The notes under the pieces: generated by a model
What the model saw: only the letters and a program-made list of their open reading frames with translations
What the model was told of the DNA's origin: nothing
The model's database searches: none
In this document: in pieces, positions 35,207 through 43,026 of the stretch
Position numbering within the stretch: position 1 is the first letter of the stretch
Layout of the letters: every line of letters begins with the position of its first letter
Source: an uncultured Allosphingosinicella sp.
GTDB lineage: Bacteria; Pseudomonadota; Alphaproteobacteria; Sphingomonadales; Sphingomonadaceae
Length of the DNA: 64,000 nucleotides
Assembly: GCA_934539295.1 (NCBI GenBank)
Contig: CAKTCN010000010.1
Coordinates: forward strand, 18,074-82,073
Direction: 5' to 3'
Made by a program: the position numbers and the translations under genes

Positions 35207-36940
35207 GTGGCCGAGCAAGACACCGGACCGGCATCGCCGATACCGACGCTGGAGGAGCTGCAGCACTGGACCTGGGTGATGGGCCGCGCGCAGCAGCTCA
35301 TGCTGGAATTCACCGCCGCGCAGATGGACCAGGCGCCGCCGCAGGCGCCCCTCGGCGCGCTGGAGGAACTGGCCAGCGCGCAGGTCGATTTCTGGACCGC
35401 GAGCATGTCGATGTGGCAGCGCGCCTTCCTGCCAGCGGAGGATGCCGCCGCACTCGCGAAGAAGGCGGCCGGCGACAAGCGCTTCGCCGCGCCCGAATGG
35501 CAGCAGAACGCCTTCTTCGACATGATCCGGCAAAGCTACGTGCTGGTGTCGGACCAGCTGCTCGGCAGCGTGGATGCCATGCCCGGCATCGACGAAGACG
35601 GCCGGCGCAAGCTCCGCTTCACGACGCAGGCCTTTCTGGACGCGATGTCGCCGTCCAACTTCCCGATGACCAACCCGCTGGTCGTCCAACGCACAATCGA
35701 TACGGGCGGCGAGAATCTGCTCAAGGGCCTGGACAACATGCTCCGGGACCTTGCCAAGGGGCAGCTCACCCACACGGATCCCGACGCCTTCGAGGTCGGG
35801 CGCAACATCGCGGTGACGCCCGGCAAGGTGATCAAGCAGACGCCGCTCTACCAACTCATCCAATATGCGCCGACCACGGACGAGGTGCTGGAAACCCCGC
35901 TCATCATCTTCCCGCCGTGGATCAACCGCTATTATATCCTCGACCTCAATCCCAAGAAGAGCTTCATCCGCTGGGCGGTGGAGCAAGGGCTGACCGTTTT
36001 CGTCGTGTCGTGGAAATCGGCGGACGAAAGCCTCGCGGGTACGACCATCGACGATTATGTGCTAGCCCAGGCCGAGGCGATCGATGCGGTGCGCGACCTG
36101 CTGGGTACGCCGTCGGTCCATGCCATCGGCTATTGCGTGGCGGGCACCATGCTCGCCGCTACGCTTGCCCTGCTGGAAGCGCAGGGCCAGGCGGACAAGG
36201 TGGCGAGCGCGACCTTCTTCACCGCCCAGGTCGATTTTTCTAGCGCGGGCGACCTCGGCCTGTTCGTGGGTGACGAACAATTGCAGCTGATCCAGCAGCT
36301 TTCGGCCGACAAGGGGTTCCTGGACGGCCGCTACATGGCCGCGACCTTCAACCTGCTGCGCGGGCGCGACCTCATCTGGAACTATGTGGTCAACAATTAC
36401 CTGATGGGCGAGGATTACCCGCCCTTCGACCTGCTCCACTGGAACGGCGACACCACCAACCTCCCCGCCACCTGGCACCACGCCTACCTGACCCAGCTTT
36501 ATCGTGAGAACCGGCTGGTGGAGGCGGGCGGGATCGTAGTCGACGGCGTGCCGATCGACCTGTCGCGCGTCCGCACCCCTGCCTATGTCCAGGCGGGCCG
36601 GGAGGATCATATCGCCCCGGCCGAGAGCGTGTGGAAAATCACCCACCATTTCGCCGGGCCGCTCCGCTTCGTACTGGCGGGGTCGGGCCACATCGCCGGC
36701 GTCGTCAATCCGCCCGCGGCCGGCAAATACAGTTACTGGACCAACGATGCCAAGGTCGAGCGGCTGGAGGATTTCATCGCTGGCGCACGCGAGACGAAAG
36801 GCAGCTGGTGGCCCGACTGGATCGCCTGGATCCGCGAACGCGGCGAGGCGAGCGTCCCCGCGGCCGGCGCCCGAATACCGGGGCAGGGCGCACTGCCGGC
36901 GATCGAGGATGCGCCCGGCAGCTACGTTCGATCCCGCTGA
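35207..36940 (+). CDS. phaC: Class I polyhydroxyalkanoate synthase
   Basis: PhaC (577 aa) polymerises (R)-3-hydroxyacyl-CoA into PHA granules. The alpha/beta-hydrolase core has the lipase-like box with nucleophile Cys310 in AIGYCVAGTM; the acid is Asp in QAGREDHIAPA and the base His in GSGHIAGVVNPP. The length matches class I enzymes, which need no PhaE or PhaR subunit. The start is GTG at 35207 with a strong GGAGGAG six bases upstream. The granule protein phasin is encoded next; no phaA or phaB is in the window. Confidence 0.95.
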   Translation: MAEQDTGPASPIPTLEELQHWTWVMGRAQQLMLEFTAAQMDQAPPQAPLGALEELASAQVDFWTASMSMWQRAFLPAEDAAALAKKAAGDKRFAAPEWQQNAFFDMIRQSYVLVSDQLLGSVDAMPGIDEDGRRKLRFTTQAFLDAMSPSNFPMTNPLVVQRTIDTGGENLLKGLDNMLRDLAKGQLTHTDPDAFEVGRNIAVTPGKVIKQTPLYQLIQYAPTTDEVLETPLIIFPPWINRYYILDLNPKKSFIRWAVEQGLTVFVVSWKSADESLAGTTIDDYVLAQAEAIDAVRDLLGTPSVHAIGYCVAGTMLAATLALLEAQGQADKVASATFFTAQVDFSSAGDLGLFVGDEQLQLIQQLSADKGFLDGRYMAATFNLLRGRDLIWNYVVNNYLMGEDYPPFDLLHWNGDTTNLPATWHHAYLTQLYRENRLVEAGGIVVDGVPIDLSRVRTPAYVQAGREDHIAPAESVWKITHHFAGPLRFVLAGSGHIAGVVNPPAAGKYSYWTNDAKVERLEDFIAGARETKGSWWPDWIAWIRERGEASVPAAGARIPGQGALPAIEDAPGSYVRSR

Positions 36941-36994
36941 CCTACCTCTGTTGCGCCGCACAATGGGCTTGAAATACTAGGCCGTGCGAGTTAT

Positions 36995-37008
36995 TTGCTG
37001 CACTGCAA
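36995..37008. promoter_or_regulatory. Candidate PhaR-type operator upstream of phasin
   Basis: TTGCTGCACTGCAA, with outer arms TTGC/GCAA, lies 19-32 bp before the phasin ATG, between phaC and the phasin gene. TGC-rich sites of this form resemble the binding sites I recall for the PHA-responsive repressor PhaR. phaR itself is not in the window. Confidence 0.5.
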
Positions 37009-37026
37009 CATAACGGAGCGATCACC

Positions 37027-37641
37027 ATGGCAAGCCGCAAAGCCGGGCCCAAGCAGGTTCCGACGGACGAAGCACCTGCCGCGACGGAGTCGCTTTCCCC
37101 GCCGGCCACCATGGTCGAGCAGTTTGTCGAGACCATCAAGGAAGGAAGCGAGCATATGGCTACCACTGCACCTGCTGCCGATCAGGCCGCCCAGGCGACT
37201 GCCGCTGCCGGCACCGCCGCCACCGAGAAGTTCCAGGCCGCCTTCGGCGACATCAACGGCCGTGCCAAGGCTGCCGTCGAGAAGAGCAGCAAGCTGATGG
37301 AAGAGTTCACCGACCTCGCCCGCGGCAATGTCGAAGCGCTGGTCGCTTCGTCCAAAATCGCGGCCAAGGGCGTCGAGACGCTCGGCCAGGGCGCCGCCGA
37401 TTATGGCCGCCGCAGCTTCGAGGAAGCCTCGGCCGCGCTCAAGAGCTTCGCCGAAGTGAAGTCGCCCACCGACTTCTTCAAGCTCCAGAGCGACTTCGCC
37501 CGCTCGGCGTTCGACAGCTGGGTTTCGGAAAGCTCCAAGGCGAGCGAGACCGTCGTGAAGCTCGCCGGGGACGTCGCCGAGCCGATCACCAGCCGCTATT
37601 CGGTTGCGGTCGAGCGCGTGAAGAGCGTTTCGTCCTACTAA
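37027..37641 (+). CDS. Phasin family protein
   Basis: A 204-aa amphipathic, nearly all-helical phasin that coats PHA granules. The N-terminal 60 residues are Ala/Pro/Thr-rich and flexible; the core (about 65-195) carries the phasin signature AKAAVEKSSKLMEEFTDLARGNVEALVASSK and DFFKLQSDFARSAFDSWV. The ATG at 37027 follows ACGGAGCGATCACC. It is separated from phaC by a candidate PhaR site, so it is probably induced when polymer accumulates. A clear hairpin terminator follows. Confidence 0.93.
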   Translation: MASRKAGPKQVPTDEAPAATESLSPPATMVEQFVETIKEGSEHMATTAPAADQAAQATAAAGTAATEKFQAAFGDINGRAKAAVEKSSKLMEEFTDLARGNVEALVASSKIAAKGVETLGQGAADYGRRSFEEASAALKSFAEVKSPTDFFKLQSDFARSAFDSWVSESSKASETVVKLAGDVAEPITSRYSVAVERVKSVSSY

Positions 37642-37673
37642 GCATCCACCTTCCGTTTCGGCGGAACGGGGCA

Positions 37674-37709
37674 AAGGGCGGTCGCTTCGGGGGGAGCGGC
37701 CGCCCTTCT
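37674..37709 (+). terminator. Rho-independent-type terminator of phasin gene
   Basis: AAGGGCGGTCGCT and AGCGGCCGCCCTT form a strong stem with a TCGGGGGG loop (one internal mismatch), followed by TCTTG. It begins 33 bp after the phasin stop. Confidence 0.8.
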
Positions 37710-37836
37710 TGCGTACAGGCCAGCCCAAAATCGCCCGGACGTCTGCTGACGACCCAGAAACAGTCGTTCGGGTGGCTCAACCGCGTGCCTGTAAGCGGAC
37801 AGGCAGCTATCTGCTCCGACAGCACTGCGCTGTCGT

Positions 37837-37869
37837 GGCTGAACGTCTTGGCCTGGGTGGAAAGCGGAC
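37837..37869 (+). repeat. Dispersed repeat copy 1 (left of orphan gene)
   Basis: This stretch shares the pattern CTGAACGnC followed by CTGGGTGGAAAGCGGAC with 38452-38484. The 17-nt right part is identical in both copies. Motifs of the GGGTGGAAAGCGGAC kind recur between genes in sphingomonads, from memory. Confidence 0.65.
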
Positions 37870-37952
37870 GACCAGTTGTGTGGTATCTTGGCACTATGAG
37901 CGATGGCATCGATCGATGGCAACAGGCGGGTTTGATGCACTTCTAGCGCTAT

Positions 37953-38354
37953 ATGCCGGAGAAGAGGGGCCTCACAGGTTGGCACTTCAGTCCGGATAAA
38001 GCCGGCCTCGACAGCACCATCACTCTGGTGGAACTCCTCGGTGCGGCCACTTACCCTGTGAAGCGCACGCTCCGTTTGACCAGGCCGTCTGAGCAGACAG
38101 CAAGCAGCCCGTTCGCTTCTTTGAACGGTCGTAAGGTCATCGCGCCCAAATCGCTTCAGCTCTCCGCGGACGGCACCCGCCCAGCCGATCTTTGGCAGGT
38201 GGAGGAGGAGGGAGGTCGCGTGAGACTGCGCCTCGGACCCAAAGCGCTAATGGAACTCTTGGACGGCCTCCGGGAACTCCAACAACGCGGCTACGGCGAC
38301 TTGTCTGTCGGACCGACACAAGGCGAACGTCCTCAAAACATCTGGTTGTGGTGA
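37953..38354 (+). CDS. Hypothetical protein, repeat-flanked orphan
   Basis: A 133-aa soluble protein with no recognised family. The second half looks like genuine coding: DLWQVEEEGGRVRLRLGP, a helical ALMELLDGLRELQQRG and a terminal GDLSVGP...IWLW motif. The base composition is closer to neutral than in neighbouring housekeeping genes. No good ribosome site precedes the ATG at 37953, so the start is uncertain. It is bounded by two copies of a short repeat, which hints at acquisition or rearrangement. Function unknown. Confidence 0.5.
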   Translation: MPEKRGLTGWHFSPDKAGLDSTITLVELLGAATYPVKRTLRLTRPSEQTASSPFASLNGRKVIAPKSLQLSADGTRPADLWQVEEEGGRVRLRLGPKALMELLDGLRELQQRGYGDLSVGPTQGERPQNIWLW

Positions 38355-38451
38355 GTGCTTGCTGATGTCCGCACCTGGGTCGTTTGCTGGCAGGCCGCTT
38401 TCCCGCCTGTAGCCGCCAGTCCGTTTCCGGGCGCGTCAGCGCTGACCGGAA

Positions 38452-38484
38452 TGCCTGAACGGCGACAACTGGGTGGAAAGCGGA
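38452..38484 (+). repeat. Dispersed repeat copy 2 (right of orphan gene)
   Basis: The second copy of the CTGGGTGGAAAGCGGAC element, in the same orientation as copy 1 and 615 bp from it. Weaker similarity extends leftwards over a CAGC(A/G)CTG stretch. Confidence 0.65.
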
Positions 38485-38642
38485 CTGGCGGGTTCTAGCT
38501 GTGGACGGCAGGAGAGCTGCCAGGTTCTCCTCGCGCCACGCTCCCTGCTGAACGACTTGCCGCATTAGAAATCAACTTGGCCGATTTGCGCTAGTTGGTG
38601 ATCAAGACGGCCTCTAGTCGGTGCCACAAGGGGGACCACAGA

Positions 38643-39680
38643 TTGCAGAGACGAGCCTTTCTAGCGAGCGGCGTTCTGGCCGCTGCTGCCACTTCCTTGC
38701 CCGGCCAGGTCCGAGCACGGCCGAACGCCGGCCTGGTTAAGCCCAAGGTGCTGCGTCCAGGGGAGCGGGTCGCGATCATCAACCCCAGCACTACGATCCA
38801 CGATCCTGCCAGCGTTGATCGCGCCAAAGCGGTACTGGAAGCGCTGGAGCTTACGCCGGTGATCCCTCCTTCGTTGCTAATACGACCGCGCGACCTCAGC
38901 GGATCTGTTCGCCACCGGCTTGACGAGCTGCACGGCGCGTTCGTCGATCCTTCGATCCGAGGCGTGTTCTGCGCACGGGGCGGATACGGGATCAGCGAGA
39001 TCATCACCGACGTGGATTATGACTTGATCGGTCGCAATCCAAAGACATTCCTTGGTTTTAGTGACCTAACCCCTCTGCACCTTGCAATTCAGAAGCGTAC
39101 CGGCCTCGTAACCTTCCACGGGCGCATGCCGTCCCTCACCCGTTTTCCCGACTTTGCATTGAAAGCGGCGCAGCGTGCGATGTGCCGCTTGGAGCCATTG
39201 GGGACATTGCATAATCCTGAGGAGACTAACCCGCTCCGTCCAGTCTACCCGCTGCGAACGATCTCGCCTGGGACAGCATCCGGCCGTTTGGTGGGCGGAA
39301 ATCTGGCCATGTTGCTGACGACGCTCGGCACTCCTTGGGAGGTCGATACGCGTGGCGCGATCCTCTTCTTCGAAGAGGTGGATGAGGCGAGATATGCCGT
39401 CGCCCGTATGCTGCGGACACTGAAGCATGCCGGCAAGTTCAAGGATGTGGCAGGCATCGTCGTGGGTGCCTGCGCTCGGTGTGACGAACCATCCGACGTT
39501 ACGCCATATACGCTCAACGAGATATTCGATCAGGTACTTGGCGACCTCGGCGTTCCCGTTTTTAGCGGCCTCGTTTTAGGGCATACCGACGAGCAGCTTA
39601 CGATCCCCTTAGGCGTGCAGGCCCGAATGGACGCAGGCACACGTACGCTCACTGTCTTAGAAGCTGGTGTTGCAGCCTGA
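38643..39680 (+). CDS. LD-carboxypeptidase (S66, LdcA/MccF family) with Tat-like signal
   Basis: A 345-aa serine peptidase of family S66, which removes the terminal D-Ala from tetrapeptides in peptidoglycan recycling or, in MccF relatives, cleaves microcin C-type substrates. The start chosen is TTG at 38643 with AAGGGGGA upstream, giving QRRAFLASGVLAAAATSLPG, a twin-arginine-style signal. The triad is visible: Ser in FLGFSDLTPLH, Glu in ILFFEEVDEARY and His in LGHTDEQLTIPLG. E. coli LdcA is cytoplasmic, so an exported form is notable. Codon use is less GC-biased than the core genes. Confidence 0.85.
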   Translation: MQRRAFLASGVLAAAATSLPGQVRARPNAGLVKPKVLRPGERVAIINPSTTIHDPASVDRAKAVLEALELTPVIPPSLLIRPRDLSGSVRHRLDELHGAFVDPSIRGVFCARGGYGISEIITDVDYDLIGRNPKTFLGFSDLTPLHLAIQKRTGLVTFHGRMPSLTRFPDFALKAAQRAMCRLEPLGTLHNPEETNPLRPVYPLRTISPGTASGRLVGGNLAMLLTTLGTPWEVDTRGAILFFEEVDEARYAVARMLRTLKHAGKFKDVAGIVVGACARCDEPSDVTPYTLNEIFDQVLGDLGVPVFSGLVLGHTDEQLTIPLGVQARMDAGTRTLTVLEAGVAA

Positions 39681-39973
39681 CCCGCCAGGGTGAACCAAGC
39701 AAATTGCATGCAATGCGGATGGCTGCTTTTGGGGTCAGCGGCGTTGATCGTGCCCGACCGCGATTGGGTCGGTTGCAGTCGGTCTGGAATAGCAGAAGCT
39801 GACTCGCAGCTATGCCGTCTCAAACGCCAAGAGCAAACCGGCAGGAAAGTCCCCTTAGCAGGCGAACCACTTTCCTACAGCCGAGTCGCCGTGGCACCTC
39901 CCGGACGGCTCTTTCTCAATCGGCTCTATTTGGCGCGCGCAAGCGCAAGAGCAGGCGCCTGCGTGTGAATCCG

Positions 39974-39995
39974 GTGTGAACTTCCGTTCATGTTG
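39974..39995 (+). repeat. Palindromic direct repeat, copy 1
   Basis: Contains TGAACTTCCGTTCA, a perfect 5-bp inverted repeat with a 4-nt spacer at 39977-39990, and is identical over 22 nt to the copy at 40199. Confidence 0.75.
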
Positions 39996-40198
39996 ACGCC
40001 CATCGACATGGGCGAACTGCGACGCTGTTCCACGATCGTGCCACCATCGGCCCGGCAGCCGGGCGGGCTCCGGTGCGGACGATCCGCCCCTCTCGCTTGC
40101 GGGCCATCGCATCCCGTCGCGGCATCGCCGGCGCATCATACACTCGGCTCTGCCGATCCGCGTGAAAACGCGAAAGCAGGCGTCTTGGCGTGCACTTA

Positions 40199-40220
40199 GT
40201 GTGAACTTCCGTTCATGTTG
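40199..40220 (+). repeat. Palindromic direct repeat, copy 2
   Basis: Identical over 22 nt to copy 1, with a 225-bp offset. The palindrome TGAAC-N4-GTTCA is at 40202-40215, about 120-133 bp upstream of the clpS start. Confidence 0.75.
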
Positions 40221-40334
40221 CCGTGCCGCGAGCGGCCGGCCGCTCCACCTGCGGCAATCCGTGAGGCTGGGTCGTCTTGTCGCGCGCGCGCCTCTTGCCG
40301 CGAGGGGGCCGCATCCCTTATTTACCGTGCAATC

Positions 40335-40688
40335 ATGCTGACCAACGAAATGCAGATCCGGGCCGGTGACGACAGGCGCGGCGAGGACGACGAGAACGGC
40401 CTCGGCGTAGCGACCCGCACCCGAACCCGCACCAAGACGCCTTCGCCCTACAAGGTGTTGATGCTGAACGACGATTACACGCCCATGGAGTTCGTCGTGC
40501 TGTGTCTCCAGCGATTCTTCCGCATGGACATAGAGGCCGCGACTCGCGTCATGCTCCACGTCCATCAGCGCGGCGTCGGCGTGTGCGGGATCTTCAGCTA
40601 CGAAGTGGCGGAAACCAAGGTCAGCCAGGTTATCGACTTCGCGCGGGAGAACCAGCACCCGCTCCAATGCACGCTCGAAAAGGCCTGA
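40335..40688 (+). CDS. clpS: ATP-dependent Clp protease adaptor ClpS
   Basis: ClpS (117 aa) delivers N-end-rule substrates to ClpAP. A disordered acidic/basic N-terminus of about 35 residues precedes the core: [18 protein letters not shown] (substrate-pocket Asn-Asp), the helix [23 protein letters not shown], and [18 protein letters not shown]. The ATG at 40335 is used; an ATG five codons later is possible. clpA is not adjacent. Unlike typical clpS-clpA pairs, it lies downstream of a long non-coding block with duplicated motifs. Confidence 0.95.
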   Translation: MLTNEMQIRAGDDRRGEDDENGLGVATRTRTRTKTPSPYKVLMLNDDYTPMEFVVLCLQRFFRMDIEAATRVMLHVHQRGVGVCGIFSYEVAETKVSQVIDFARENQHPLQCTLEKA

Positions 40689-40731
40689 AGGCGTCGGCGG
40701 ACTGACAGCCTTCGTTCAGGATCGGGCGCCC

Positions 40732-41490
40732 TCAGCCTGCCGAAGGCAGCCAGCTCGTGTCGATCGCGGCGAAGCGGTCCACGAAGCTCGCTTCCACCAT
40801 CAGCCCCGCTTCGTTCAATATCTCGATGCTGCTGCCGTTGCGCGCGATCAGGCCATCATCGACCAGGCCGCGCATCATGCGGTTGACGTGCACGGCCGTG
40901 AGGCCGGTCGCATCGCCTATCTCTTCCTGCGTGAACGGCATGTTGAATGCGGTGAGGTCCGGCCCCTTGCTGATGCGCAGGCGCGCCACCAGCTCGCAGA
41001 TGAGCAGCGCGACGCGGGCGCGGGCCGATGTGCGGCCGATCGAGGCAAGCCGGTCGGCGAGCAGCGCGCGCTCGGCCAGCACGATGTTGAAGATCACGCC
41101 GGCCAGGCGCGGATAGTCGCGGAACAGCAGCGCCACCTTGTCGCGGCGCAGCGGGCACAGCCGCACGTCGGTGACCGCCATGACCGACTCGGACGAATGG
41201 CCGAATGCCAGCGTCGAAAGTCCCATGAGATCGCCGGCATAATGGAGCCGCATGATCTGCCGGCTGCCGTTGTTCAATATGCAGTAGCTATGCAGCCAGC
41301 CGCTCTGCACGATGTACAGCTCGCGACCGTCCTCATTCTCGCCCTGGATAACCGAGCCGCGCCTGAACGAACGGGACTGGTCCTCCAGCCGTTCCAGCAC
41401 CTCTTGTTCCTGCGCAGTCAAACGGACGTGATTTGCAAGGCGCTCGGCCAGGCAACTACCCCCCACGACGCACCATCCCCCGATAAGCAC
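40732..41490 (-). CDS. Crp/Fnr-family transcriptional regulator
   Basis: A regulator of up to 252 aa: a cyclic-nucleotide-binding-like beta-roll (about 30-140, with FRRGSVIQGENEDGRELYIVQSGWL) and a C-terminal winged helix (TQEEIGDATGLTAVHVNRMMRGL). The Cys cluster needed for an FNR iron-sulfur centre is not evident; only Cys7 and Cys13 occur near the N-terminus. The start is uncertain (GTG at 41490 or GTG at 41466). An FNR-like palindrome lies 45-58 bp upstream, suggesting autoregulation. The stimulus is unknown. Confidence 0.88.
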   Translation of the reverse strand: MLIGGWCVVGGSCLAERLANHVRLTAQEQEVLERLEDQSRSFRRGSVIQGENEDGRELYIVQSGWLHSYCILNNGSRQIMRLHYAGDLMGLSTLAFGHSSESVMAVTDVRLCPLRRDKVALLFRDYPRLAGVIFNIVLAERALLADRLASIGRTSARARVALLICELVARLRISKGPDLTAFNMPFTQEEIGDATGLTAVHVNRMMRGLVDDGLIARNGSSIEILNEAGLMVEASFVDRFAAIDTSWLPSAG

Positions 41491-41534
41491 CTAAACTAAG
41501 CGTTCGCTTCTAGAACCGAAAAATCGCTTCTGCT

Positions 41535-41548
41535 CTGATCGAAATCAA
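41535..41548. promoter_or_regulatory. FNR/FixK-like box
   Basis: CTGATCGAAATCAA matches TTGAT-N4-ATCAA at nine of ten positions. It lies in the gap between the divergent Crp/Fnr gene and murA, at a distance suited to control the regulator's own promoter. Confidence 0.55.
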
Positions 41549-41648
41549 GAAATCCTTACGCACGCGTTATTTAGCCATGCTCATCCCGTGCAGCATCACC
41601 CCGCCGCGGCAGGTTGCGGCAAGGCGTGACGCTCCCTAGAAGCTGCCC

Positions 41649-42929
41649 ATGGACAAGATCATCATCGAAGGCGGCCGCAGGCTGGAAGGAACCATCGCGA
41701 TTTCGGGTGCCAAGAATGCGGCCCTGACATTGCTACCCTGCGCGCTCCTGACCGAAGAGCCGCTCACCCTTCGCAACCTGCCGCGCCTGGCGGATGTCGA
41801 CAGCTTCGGCCACCTGCTCAACCAGCTCGGCGTCTCCACCACAGTCGAGGGTGCGCGGCCGGAGGAATTCGGCCGGGTGATGACGCTACGCGCGACCAAC
41901 ATCCTGTCCACCGTCGCGCCGTACGATATCGTCCGCAAGATGCGGGCGTCGATCCTGGTGCTCGGCCCGCTGCTCGCCCGCGCCGGCGAGGCGACGGTGT
42001 CGCTGCCCGGCGGCTGTGCGATCGGCATGCGGCCGATCGACCTGCACCTCAAGGCGCTGGAGCAGCTCGGCGCGGAGATCGAGATCACGTCCGGCTATGT
42101 GAAGGCAACGGCGCCCAAGGGCGGCCTTCGCGGCGGCACCATCACCTTCCCGATGGTGTCGGTCGGCGCCACGGAAAATGCGCTGATGGCGGCCGTGCTC
42201 GCCAACGGCACCACCGTGATCGAGAATGCCGCGCGCGAGCCGGAGATCACCGACCTTGCCCAGTGCCTGATCGCGATGGGCGCGGAGATCGAGGGGCTTC
42301 GCACCGACACGCTGACGGTGCATGGCAAGCCCAAGCTGCACGGCGCCACCTATGCCGTGATGGCCGACCGCATCGAGGCCGGCAGCTATGCCTGCGCGGC
42401 CGTCATCACCGGCGGATCGCTGGTGCTGGCCGGGGCGCGCAAGGACAGCATGTCCGCGATCCTGAACGAACTGGCTCATGCCGGTGCGATCGTCGAGGAT
42501 GTCGCGGGCGGCATCAAGGTGAGCAGCGGCGGGGAGATCAAGCCGCTGTCGCTGTCGACCGCCCCCTACCCCGCCTTTCCGACCGACATGCAGGCGCAAT
42601 TGATGGCGATGCTGACCCTCGCCAAGGGCAGCAGCCTGTTGACCGAGACGATCTTCGAGAACCGCTACATGCACGTGCCGGAGCTCAAGCGCATGGGTGC
42701 GGACATCGAGGCGAGCGGGCGTTCGGCGGTGGTCCGCGGCGTCGAATCGCTGACCGGCGCGCCGGTGATGGCTACCGACCTGCGGGCATCGATGAGCCTG
42801 ATCATCGCCGGCCTCGCCGCGCAGGGCCGCACCGAAGTGTCGCGCGTCTACCACCTCGACCGCGGCTACGAGCGGCTGGAGGAAAAGCTCCAGGGCGTCG
42901 GCGCGTCGATCGAGCGCGTAGGGGACTGA
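41649..42929 (+). CDS. murA: UDP-N-acetylglucosamine 1-carboxyvinyltransferase
   Basis: MurA (426 aa) commits UDP-GlcNAc to peptidoglycan synthesis using phosphoenolpyruvate. Substrate-binding Lys22-Asn23 is in SGAKNAAL; the fosfomycin-target Cys123 is in [14 protein letters not shown]; the catalytic-site Asp is in [11 protein letters not shown]; Arg is in [14 protein letters not shown]. The Cys is retained, so no intrinsic Cys-to-Asp fosfomycin resistance is seen. It stands alone, followed by a palindromic block. Confidence 0.97.
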   Translation: MDKIIIEGGRRLEGTIAISGAKNAALTLLPCALLTEEPLTLRNLPRLADVDSFGHLLNQLGVSTTVEGARPEEFGRVMTLRATNILSTVAPYDIVRKMRASILVLGPLLARAGEATVSLPGGCAIGMRPIDLHLKALEQLGAEIEITSGYVKATAPKGGLRGGTITFPMVSVGATENALMAAVLANGTTVIENAAREPEITDLAQCLIAMGAEIEGLRTDTLTVHGKPKLHGATYAVMADRIEAGSYACAAVITGGSLVLAGARKDSMSAILNELAHAGAIVEDVAGGIKVSSGGEIKPLSLSTAPYPAFPTDMQAQLMAMLTLAKGSSLLTETIFENRYMHVPELKRMGADIEASGRSAVVRGVESLTGAPVMATDLRASMSLIIAGLAAQGRTEVSRVYHLDRGYERLEEKLQGVGASIERVGD

Positions 42930-42934
42930 CTATT

Positions 42935-43022
42935 GCCCTCACCTCTTGCGGGAGAAGGTTGGGAGAGGGGCGACGCGCAAACTCGTTCGCGCTCTCCGCC
43001 CCTCTCCACAAGGGTGAGGGGC
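42935..43022. repeat. Inverted repeat between murA and amidohydrolase gene
   Basis: GCCCTCACC/GGTGAGGGGC form the outer arms and GGGAGAGGGGCG/CGCCCCTCTCC the inner arms, giving a cruciform of about 88 bp between two convergent genes. It is a CCCTCTCC-type family member and a likely bidirectional terminator. Confidence 0.75.
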
Positions 43023-43026
43023 TACT

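Larger units (their letters stand above)
39681..40334. other. 654-bp non-coding block with a duplicated palindromic motif
   Basis: No gene is supported here. Two 22-bp identical copies of a palindrome-containing motif (39974-39995 and 40199-40220) lie within about 50 bp of looser similarity (AGCAGGCG upstream of each copy). Between them is a CCCAT-CGAC-ATGGG hairpin near 40001. The block ends at clpS and may hold its promoters or small non-coding RNAs. Confidence 0.5.

Noticed and set aside
37709..37999. A 96-codon plus-strand frame before the orphan gene
   Set aside because: It covers the repeat copy and a small palindrome, overlaps the better candidate at 37953 in another frame, and its product shows no coherent fold pattern.
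39690..39968. A 92-codon frame in the gap before clpS
   Set aside because: No ribosome site, mixed composition, and no motif. More likely non-coding.
40199..40220. SOS (LexA) boxes upstream of clpS
   Set aside because: GAAC-N4-GTTC resembles the Gram-positive box, not the alphaproteobacterial GTTC-N7-GTTC, so the site was kept only as an unexplained repeat.
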